A stretch of DNA of 55,994 nucleotides from CAZNLL01 sp964573885. Lineage in GTDB: Bacteria; Desulfobacterota; DSM-4660; Desulfatiglandales; Desulfatiglandaceae. Position 1 is the first letter of the stretch. Every line of letters begins with the position of its first letter. The notes beneath the pieces are model-generated. The model worked only from the letters and a program-made list of their open reading frames with translations. It was not told the DNA's origin and did not search any database. This document shows positions 50,443 to 55,994 of this stretch, in pieces. Where the stretch lies: positions 1 to 55,994 of the forward strand of contig CAZNLL010000007.1 in assembly GCA_964573885.1 (NCBI GenBank), in the 5' to 3' direction. The position numbers and the translations under genes were made by a program.

Positions 50443-51645
50443 ATGCAGATCCCCGAGGAAAGGGTCACCTCGATTTTTATTGTGCCCCTCTGCCAATTCT
50501 TCCTTGCCCTTTTCCTGTTTATCGCCCTCCTCTACGGGTTTCGTGAGCTGATCCTGTTTGCCGGTATCCTCCTGGCCATCGGCATGGGCGCCCATATCTG
50601 GTCCCGCTTCAGCCCGGTCCGCCTCTCCTGTGAACCCAGTATGGATCGGAGAAGGGCTTTCCCCGATGAAATCTTGAGACTGGACATCCAGGTCATTAAT
50701 GCCAAGTGTCTCCCTGTGAAGGTGGCCATGGCCATTCGTTTCACAAGTCCTTCAATCCATGTGGATCAAGAGGAAAAAGGGTTCAGGGAATGGAGGCTGC
50801 TCTGGTATCAGGGGTGTCACTTTCAAAAGAGGTTGAGCTTCACCCATCGTGGGGTATATCGGCTGGGACCGCCGGCCATCATAGTGGGGGATCTTTTCGG
50901 TTTCTACAAGCGAGAAAAAAAGGTGGAATCCGCCGTGGAAGTCATTATTTACCCCCGCATCAGGAGGGTAGCACCTCTTTCTCTACCTAAAAGGGACTTT
51001 TACGGAGCCCCCGGGGCAAAAGGCCTGGTGGAGGATCCGGTGTACATCTATGGCACCAGGGATTACCGACCCGGCCGCCCCGTGCAGCGCATCCACTGGA
51101 AGGCCAGTGCCCGTTACAACCGGATCCAGGAAAAGCTCTGTGAGCCCGCGGAACAGGAGAAAGTCATGCTCCTCCTTGATGTGGATCCCTTTTTTAAGGC
51201 ACAGGCAAAAGAGCGCTTTGAGAAGACGCTTGAAGGGGTGGCCTCTTACGCGGCCTGGCTGGACCGAAGGGGTTATGCCTTGGGGTTCGCCGCCAACAGC
51301 GCCATGACTGGAAGCCGTTCCCCGGTCATCCCCGTAGCCCGAGGCCCGGGCCAGCTCGCCCTGATCCTCGAGGCCCTCGCCAGAGTCACCCTAAGACCTG
51401 AAAGAGATTTGCTGGAGATCCTCTCTTGGGTCTACCCACTCCCCTGGGGCGTGGCCTGTCTCGTATTTTCCTACAAACCCTGCGAGGCCACCACCCGTAC
51501 GGAGGCCTTTCTGTACCTTCGGAAGATCCCTGCGGTGGTTCTTCATTCATCGACCATCCCCTTCACCCCCCGGTTTCAAGGGACAAGCCCGGCCAATGGC
51601 GGGAGCAGGGATGGGGTTGTATCCGGGGAGGACCCCAACCCATGA
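50443..51645 (+). CDS. DUF58 domain protein (second locus)
   Basis: 400 residues. Two N-terminal transmembrane helices (about 8-27 and 30-50) are followed by a beta-sandwich region. The DUF58 motif follows (IYGTRDYRPGRPVQRIHWKASARY, then KLCEPAEQEKVMLLLDVDPF), which begins a von Willebrand A-like domain. It is the full-length form of the family, ~110 residues longer than the copy at 29812. Partner of the MoxR ATPase upstream (10 bp gap); its stop overlaps the next start (ATGA). Confidence 0.94.
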   Translation: MQIPEERVTSIFIVPLCQFFLALFLFIALLYGFRELILFAGILLAIGMGAHIWSRFSPVRLSCEPSMDRRRAFPDEILRLDIQVINAKCLPVKVAMAIRFTSPSIHVDQEEKGFREWRLLWYQGCHFQKRLSFTHRGVYRLGPPAIIVGDLFGFYKREKKVESAVEVIIYPRIRRVAPLSLPKRDFYGAPGAKGLVEDPVYIYGTRDYRPGRPVQRIHWKASARYNRIQEKLCEPAEQEKVMLLLDVDPFFKAQAKERFEKTLEGVASYAAWLDRRGYALGFAANSAMTGSRSPVIPVARGPGQLALILEALARVTLRPERDLLEILSWVYPLPWGVACLVFSYKPCEATTRTEAFLYLRKIPAVVLHSSTIPFTPRFQGTSPANGGSRDGVVSGEDPNP

Positions 51646-53048
51646 TGCCGCGAGAAAAGGCACTCCTGGTTATCCTTTGTGCCGGCATGGGTTTGAGCTG
51701 GATCTACGCATGGGCCGCCTTTATTATGCCCATCCTGGGTCTTTATGTATTTTCCATGGCGGATGGGGCCCTCATCCTCGCCCTAGCTGCAGGTAGTACT
51801 TCTTTGCATCAGGGAAGAGGCTGGCCTATGGCCTCGGTCATCGGCCTGCACGCCGCAGGCCTGTCTTTTGCCGTATGCCGCATGATCTATATTCCCTTTG
51901 AGTGGGCAGACCCATTCTGGTCGGGACAGTGGCTTGCCCTGTTCTTCACCCGAGAGCACCCCTTTTTGGAATGGATCGGTTTTATGCTGGCCCTTTTGTG
52001 GGCCGGCGCGCTTTGGACCACCGGGATCCGGATTGTTATCAAGACCCCGGGCCGCTTTACCATAAGCGCCCGATTCGATCTCGGTGCCGCGGCATTCCTG
52101 GCATTGCTGCTCACCCTGTTGATCATGATAGGAAAAGGGGTGCCCGTCATTGGGAATGCCACCTTTGAGTTGGCCTTTTTGGCCTTCTTTATGCTCGGCC
52201 TCCTGGCCTTGAGCATGGCAGGTGCTGAAGACCGGGTTGAGAAGGGCTATATGATGGCCTACGGGGGCATGGGCACGGTCCTTAGTTTTATGGTGCTCGT
52301 GTTTTTTTTCGGCGGCGGTCTGGTGCTTCTCTTTCTCCCTTCCCTCATGACCGCAGCAGAGGTGGCCCATGACACGCTCACGGCAATGGCAAGGCCGCTG
52401 GTCCCGGTGTTGATCACGGTCCTTCGCGTGGTCTTCCTGAAGGGCTGCCGGACGATGCAGGAAGAGGGCCGTCCTTCGGGACAGGAGGACCCCGGCGCCG
52501 GCCTGCCGCCATTGGCCGGCAGCGAACCGGGTCTCTTCCAAACCATCCTGATGTGGGGCCTTATGGGCCTGGCGGGCGTGATCGGGATGGCGCTTTTAGT
52601 CTTTGGGGCCTACCACCTTATCCGGTGGCTTGCTTCGAGGGCCCCCACGGATGAGAACAAGGAGAGCCTGTGGGCGGTCCTCCTTCGCCTGGCAGGTCAC
52701 CTTAAGGGAATCCTCTTGTCTCTGTCGGCAAGCATGGTGAGAAAAAGAAGTCCCAGGCGTGGAGGGATGTATTTTTATGCCTTGCTCCAGCGGTGGGGCG
52801 CCCACAGTGGTCTTCCCCGCGTTCCCAATGAAACCCCCATGGAATACGGGTTTCGCCTTGCAGGTCTGTTTCCAAGCCTTGGAAGCGAGATCGCATCGGT
52901 TGTAACGCTCTATAATGAAAGCGTTTATGCTCTGAGCCAACCCGACCAAAAAGAGATCCACTCCGCCAGGCTTTGCTGGCATAGAATTCGGAGTCCCTTT
53001 AACTGGCCTGCCCGATTCAGGGCATGGTTCCTGTCGCCTCGGCGGTGA
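51642..53048 (+). CDS. Multi-pass membrane protein with DUF4129 C-terminus
   Basis: 468 residues. About eight to nine hydrophobic segments span residues 8-330, and the C-terminal ~90 residues match DUF4129 (MYFYALLQRWGAHSGLPRVPNETPMEYGFRLAGLFP), the domain found at the end of TgpA-type proteins. The transglutaminase core of the first locus (27897-29822) is absent. It is the third gene of the MoxR-DUF58 operon and starts at an ATG overlapping the DUF58 stop, with GGGGAGG upstream. The role is unknown; by context it is the membrane scaffold of the MoxR system. Confidence 0.85.
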   Translation: MMPREKALLVILCAGMGLSWIYAWAAFIMPILGLYVFSMADGALILALAAGSTSLHQGRGWPMASVIGLHAAGLSFAVCRMIYIPFEWADPFWSGQWLALFFTREHPFLEWIGFMLALLWAGALWTTGIRIVIKTPGRFTISARFDLGAAAFLALLLTLLIMIGKGVPVIGNATFELAFLAFFMLGLLALSMAGAEDRVEKGYMMAYGGMGTVLSFMVLVFFFGGGLVLLFLPSLMTAAEVAHDTLTAMARPLVPVLITVLRVVFLKGCRTMQEEGRPSGQEDPGAGLPPLAGSEPGLFQTILMWGLMGLAGVIGMALLVFGAYHLIRWLASRAPTDENKESLWAVLLRLAGHLKGILLSLSASMVRKRSPRRGGMYFYALLQRWGAHSGLPRVPNETPMEYGFRLAGLFPSLGSEIASVVTLYNESVYALSQPDQKEIHSARLCWHRIRSPFNWPARFRAWFLSPRR

Positions 53049-53070
53049 CACGAAGAAATCGCCAAGGCAT

Positions 53071-53106
53071 ATCTTTCTTGACACCACAGACCCTTTCACC
53101 CATACT
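53071..53106 (+). promoter_or_regulatory. Promoter element B of the glycosyltransferase gene
   Basis: ATCTTTCTTGACACC (53071-53085) with TTGACA at 53078-53083, a 17-bp spacer and CATACT (53101-53106, four of six to TATAAT), the last part inside TTTCACCCAT. It copies element A at 49270 in sequence and spacing. A small dyad, CTCTTA-N6-TAAGAG (53127-53144), lies in the leader before the gene at 53176. Confidence 0.55.
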
Positions 53107-53175
53107 GCTCTCCTAAGAAAAACGGGCTCTTACCAGGATAAGAGAGGCGTTCTGAGATAGAAAGGAGAGGAGAAC

Positions 53176-54393
53176 ATGAATCATCCATTCTCCGGCGTGG
53201 AATTCATCGTGGGCATTCCATCTTACAATGAAGCGGATTCCATCGGCTATGTGACAAGGCAGGTCGACAAGGGCCTGGCCGCCTACTTCAAAAAGATGAA
53301 GACCCTCATCGTCAATGTGGACAACCACAGCCCCGACGATACCAAGGGCGCATTCCTTTCTACAGAGACACAAACCCCGAAGTACTATATCACCACACGA
53401 AAAGGGATGAAGGGAAAGGGCAACAATTTCCTCAACCTTTTCAAATTCGCCAGCAATTACAAAGACACCCTTAAGGGAATTGCGGTGGTGGATGCGGATC
53501 TTCGTTCCATCACCCCCGAGTGGCCCAAATACTTGGCAGAACCCCTCCTAAAAGGTTACGATTACGCCCTTCCCTTTTACTCCCGCCATCAATTCGACGG
53601 CAGCATTACCAACCACATCTGCTATCCCCTGCTCTTCGGGCTTTTGGGGCAGGATATTCGTCAACCCATTGGGGGGGAATTCGGTTTTTCTCCCGCCCTG
53701 ATGGAATACTGGCTGAAACAGAAGTGGACCAAGACCACCCGCCAGTACGGGATCGACATCTTTATGACCCTTAATGCCATTTTAGGCAATTTCAAGATCG
53801 CCGAGGTGGGCCTCGGGGCCAAGATCCACAAGGCGAGCGCTCCCAAGCTGGGCCCCATGTTTACCCAGGTTGTGACCACCCTCTTTGAGTTCCTCCTTTC
53901 CACAAAAAATGCCTGGCTCTATGGCCCGATCACCGAGCCGAAACCAAAAAGGCGCTTCGGTTTGAAAAAACTGGACCCGCCGCAGGAGCTGGCCATCGAC
54001 ATTCGCCAGCTCAAAGAAAACCTGCGCAACGAGTACAACCAAAGGGAACGGCTCATCCAAAAGTATCTCAATGACTATTCAGTCATGCACCTGGGAAACA
54101 TGTTCGTGCAGGATTATTACGACATCGACACCCTCATGTGGACCCAGGATGTGTACCAGCTCCTTTATACCTATGATATGGGCTCTTCCAGGGTCAAAAA
54201 AGAGGTGATCGAGGCCATGAAACCCCTCTATTTCGCCCGTTCCGTCACCTTCGACTATTTGACCTGGCGGTACAGCATCACCTACGCGGAAGAGGCCATC
54301 CATGCCCAGGCCAAGGCCTTTGCGTCCCAAAAGCCCTACATCATGGGCCTGTATCTGGATAAAAACAACAAGAAGAACAGGAAGAATCCATAG
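53176..54393 (+). CDS. Glycosyltransferase, mannosylglycerate synthase-like
   Basis: 405 residues, soluble GT-A fold. FIVGIPSYNEADSI opens the nucleotide-binding part. KGKGNNFLNLFKFA and the metal motif D106-A-D108 (VVDADLRSITPEW) follow, then QPIGGEFGFSPALMEYWL, YGIDIFMTLNAI and AKIHK. This series resembles mannosylglycerate synthase (GT78) and related glucosylglycerate enzymes, which join a sugar nucleotide to a glycerate-type acceptor to make compatible solutes. The acceptor and sugar cannot be fixed from sequence. AAGGAGAGG lies upstream of the ATG. A small membrane protein gene follows 12 bp later. Confidence 0.85.
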   Translation: MNHPFSGVEFIVGIPSYNEADSIGYVTRQVDKGLAAYFKKMKTLIVNVDNHSPDDTKGAFLSTETQTPKYYITTRKGMKGKGNNFLNLFKFASNYKDTLKGIAVVDADLRSITPEWPKYLAEPLLKGYDYALPFYSRHQFDGSITNHICYPLLFGLLGQDIRQPIGGEFGFSPALMEYWLKQKWTKTTRQYGIDIFMTLNAILGNFKIAEVGLGAKIHKASAPKLGPMFTQVVTTLFEFLLSTKNAWLYGPITEPKPKRRFGLKKLDPPQELAIDIRQLKENLRNEYNQRERLIQKYLNDYSVMHLGNMFVQDYYDIDTLMWTQDVYQLLYTYDMGSSRVKKEVIEAMKPLYFARSVTFDYLTWRYSITYAEEAIHAQAKAFASQKPYIMGLYLDKNNKKNRKNP

Positions 54394-54405
54394 GAGAAAC
54401 ACCCC

Positions 54406-54711
54406 ATGACAGCCCCCCAGAAGCCCCCGGAGGACGCAGAATCCCGGCGCGAACCCTTGTCCCCTTCCAATAAAGGCGGGGAAAGCATCCCACGTCCTGG
54501 GTTTGGTCGGGATTTCCTGACCGGGTGCTTGGCCCTGGTTGCCGTGGCGGTGATCGCCCTGGTGGTGGTGCCCCTGGTGATCATGGTCTTCAAGGTGAGC
54601 GCATTTCTGGTGGTACCCTTGGGACTCCTCGCCATTTTCGTGATTCTCACCGCCTTTCTGGGGAGAATCATCAACATGCTCAGGGCCCGTTGGCCCCAGG
54701 GCAAGAAATGA
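54406..54711 (+). CDS. Small two-helix membrane protein, unknown
   Basis: 101 residues. A polar Pro/Ser-rich N-terminus (~1-33) leads to two transmembrane helices (CLALVAVAVIALVVVPLVIM and AFLVVPLGLLAIFVILTAFL), then a short basic tail RARWPQGKK. I do not recognise a family. It follows the glycosyltransferase by 12 bp with a TAGGAG ribosome site, so it should be co-transcribed. Confidence 0.75.
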   Translation: MTAPQKPPEDAESRREPLSPSNKGGESIPRPGFGRDFLTGCLALVAVAVIALVVVPLVIMVFKVSAFLVVPLGLLAIFVILTAFLGRIINMLRARWPQGKK

Positions 54712-54740
54712 GACCGGTATCCAAACCAACAGGAACTGGC

Positions 54741-54757
54741 GGTTCCGTAACGGAACC
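54741..54757 (+). terminator. Hairpin after the glycosyltransferase operon
   Basis: GGTTCCG (54741-54747) and CGGAACC (54751-54757) form a perfect 7-bp stem with a TAA loop, followed by TTTC. It lies 30 bp after the stop of the small membrane protein. The T run is short. Confidence 0.45.
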
Positions 54758-54908
54758 TTTCGGAAATGGTGCGCCTCATTTCTCTTCCAGCCTAACCCAT
54801 TGAAATTCAACATAAAAACGTTGAACGGGTCCCAAGGCCCCGAATTAGCTCTTTTTTTGGGGGGAACTCCGGGTTCCTGTCGGCCCGGCAGGCCAACCAA
54901 AATAATAT

Positions 54909-54947
54909 GCAATTTCAATTGCTTACAGATTTGGCACCCTTCTTGAT
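54909..54947 (+). promoter_or_regulatory. Sigma-54-like promoter with adjacent palindrome
   Basis: TTGGCAC (54931-54937), five bases, TTGAT (54943-54947) is close to the -24/-12 consensus TTGGCAC-N5-TTGCW, with one change (A for C) in the -12 box. A perfect palindrome, GCAATT-TC-AATTGC (54909-54922), sits nine bases upstream. A TATAAT (54948-54953) follows directly but has no good -35 at the right distance. It should drive the 109-residue protein at 55036, about 75 bp further on. Confidence 0.5.
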
Positions 54948-55035
54948 TATAATTGTAGCTGACCACACACGCCATGAGTGAACCCGAGCCTCGGGGAGAG
55001 TGTAGAAAATCCTTAAATTCAAGGAGGTGCAAAAG

Positions 55036-55365
55036 ATGTTCTGGAAGAAGGATCAAAATGCCGGTGGAGGCGGGAGCAAAGTTTTGAGCCCGAAAAAGAC
55101 GATCATGGGTGAAATCGAAGCACTCACCAACGACCACGTCCTCACTTATAAGCTTGGCGAGGCCTATTGGGGCGGGCTGGGGGCTTACACCATGGTCGAG
55201 CTGAACAAGGAATATCCCCAAAAGGGTAAAAAATACCTCATTTTCACCGACAACATGGGGGAGAACAAGCCAGCCGGGACGAGAAAAAAGCTCTGGACTT
55301 CCAATAAGTCCAAGGAAATCGCCGGCTGGATCCTGGACAAGGAAGGTACGAGGGTGAATGTATAG
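55036..55365 (+). CDS. Hypothetical 109-residue soluble protein
   Basis: Start ATG with AAGGAGG eight bases upstream (a GTG at 55027 overlaps that site). The N-terminus is FWKKDQNAGGGGSK, followed by an alpha/beta region with PKKTIMGEIEALTNDHVLTYKLGEAYWGG (part quoted), GKKYLIFTDNMGENKPAG and a basic C-terminal helix (SNKSKEIAGWILDKEG). There is no signal peptide, transmembrane helix or Cys. I recognise no family. The probable sigma-54 promoter suggests a regulated, perhaps stress- or nutrient-linked, product. It is monocistronic. Confidence 0.8.
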   Translation: MFWKKDQNAGGGGSKVLSPKKTIMGEIEALTNDHVLTYKLGEAYWGGLGAYTMVELNKEYPQKGKKYLIFTDNMGENKPAGTRKKLWTSNKSKEIAGWILDKEGTRVNV

Positions 55366-55397
55366 CCGAATCCAAGGCCTGCTCTTATCAGTAGACG

Positions 55398-55679
55398 TTA
55401 CGATTCCCCGAAGAGCTTCACGGTCAATTCACCAACCTGCTTGCCGTAGCGCAGGCATTCATCCTGGGCGTCTTTATCCGGGGCCCCGACAGATACGGGA
55501 CCATAATGGCTCCCTTTCTGGAGCCCCTGGACGACCATGCCATGGATGAGCAGGGCCTGGAGGAGGCTCAGATTGGTGGTCTCATTGCCGCCCCCCACCC
55601 CGCCGGAAGACGTAAAGACCCCGCCCACCTTACCTACCAGCCTGCCGAAGGCTTGGGGGACGTTGTTGACTTCGATGAA
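55398..55679 (-). pseudogene. C-terminal remnant of a WrbA-like NAD(P)H:quinone oxidoreductase
   Basis: The minus strand encodes the second half of a flavodoxin-fold WrbA-type protein: RLVGKVGGVFTSSGG, GGGNETTNLSLLQALLIHGMVVQG and HYGPVSVGAPD are family signatures, and the frame ends normally at 55398. Upstream, an in-frame TAA (55680-55682) cuts it off, and the first half with the FMN phosphate loop is missing. The short-chain dehydrogenase remnant ends only ten bases further. It is probably a non-functional fragment; a short internal start (55628) is unlikely to give an active enzyme. Confidence 0.65.
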
Positions 55680-55691
55680 TTAGGATCCCCG

Positions 55692-55973
55692 TCAGGTCTT
55701 GATTCCGGTCACTCTTTGACCGAGTTCTCGAAGCCTCTTTCTTACCTTCATGTCATAGGCCTGCCCGTGGGCCCGGGCCTCGTGGGTGCAGTCAAAGTAT
55801 TTACCGGTTCGGCCTTCCAGAGCCGGATCCGTGGCCACAAAGACCTCCACCTCCGCACCGGATTCGGCACTTCCCAGGGGTGTGCCGAAACCCTCCCGGA
55901 CCATCTTGGTGTCCAGCAATGATCCGGGATGCAAGCAGTTGAGATCTGTCAGAATAATTGATGGAGAAATAGT
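55692..55973 (-). pseudogene. C-terminal remnant of a short-chain dehydrogenase/reductase
   Basis: The minus strand encodes the last ~85 residues of an SDR: LHPGSLLDTKMVREGFG, GAEVEVFVATDPALEGRTGKYFDC, and a tail with AYDMKVRKRLRELGQRVTG. The Rossmann fold and the Tyr-x3-Lys active site should precede the LHPG motif. But the ~55 bases available before the motif do not look like SDR, and there is an in-frame TAG at 55974-55976. The gene is therefore broken near 55935-55976, by deletion, insertion or an assembly join near the window end. Confidence 0.6.
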
Positions 55974-55994
55974 CTAAAATGTGCAAGATATGTG

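Noticed and set aside
1..55994. tRNA genes, rRNA genes, CRISPR arrays, prophage or insertion sequences
   Set aside because: No T-loop plus acceptor-stem patterns, regularly spaced repeats, transposase, integrase or capsid genes were recognised by eye; the only mobile-like item is the 119-bp repeat.

Overview
The window looks like the chromosome of an anaerobic, GC-rich Desulfobacterota (former Deltaproteobacteria) bacterium, most likely a scaffold from a metagenome or draft assembly: a run of ten Ns at 1075-1084 interrupts a gene. The placement rests on protein style (DUF6178 beside a GldA/GldF/GldG-DUF4340 operon, several acyl-CoA dehydrogenases, two molybdopterin oxidoreductases, a PEP synthase, a CDF-NifX fusion) and on a 119-bp intergenic repeat whose type I recall from this phylum. 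I saw no tRNA, rRNA, CRISPR array, transposase, integrase or phage gene. This is mainly housekeeping and metabolic chromosome with a few decayed gene remnants.

Layout. 1-6.8 kb: an MscS-type channel split by the gap, an orphan AtpR-like membrane protein, a tandem universal stress protein, a CBS-ACT protein, DsbD and an isochorismatase-fold hydrolase. 6.7-18 kb: lipid and central carbon metabolism. A tandem acyl-CoA dehydrogenase pair diverges from a lone FabF-type ketosynthase. Then come PEP synthase, a cysteine desulfurase preceded by the repeat, a PAS-class III cyclase-TPR protein, and a LiuR-like MerR regulator with a probable operator in its own promoter followed by a third acyl-CoA dehydrogenase. 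18-24.4 kb (minus): an ABC transporter/GldG/DUF4340/DUF6178 operon with overlapping genes. 24.5-33.7 kb (minus): LigA, a lipoprotein MsrAB, a MoxR-DUF58-transglutaminase operon, a DUF3783 protein and a DEAD-box helicase. 34-45 kb: a CDF-NifX fusion with a probable leaderless transcript, an APH-fold kinase, a 41-residue ORF, a stand-alone PEP/pyruvate-binding ATP-grasp protein, two molybdopterin oxidoreductases and a class 3-type aldehyde dehydrogenase. 45-56 kb (plus): a cold-shock protein with an RBS-sequestering leader, a PAS histidine kinase, an alkaline phosphatase, a TrxC-type thioredoxin, a second MoxR-DUF58-DUF4129 operon, a mannosylglycerate synthase-like glycosyltransferase, and an unknown 109-residue protein behind a sigma-54-like promoter. 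The right edge holds N-terminally truncated remnants of a WrbA-like flavoprotein and a short-chain dehydrogenase.

The most interesting signals are regulatory and architectural. They are: the leader inverted repeat over the cold-shock RBS; a duplicated promoter element in front of both the second MoxR operon and the glycosyltransferase; the LiuR-type operator; the palindrome over the acyl-CoA dehydrogenase promoter; the CDF-NifX fusion; an oxidoreductase with Asp in its Fe-S motif; and two parallel MoxR-DUF58 systems. I found no clearly unprecedented multi-gene system. All function calls are from reading motifs; no database search was run.
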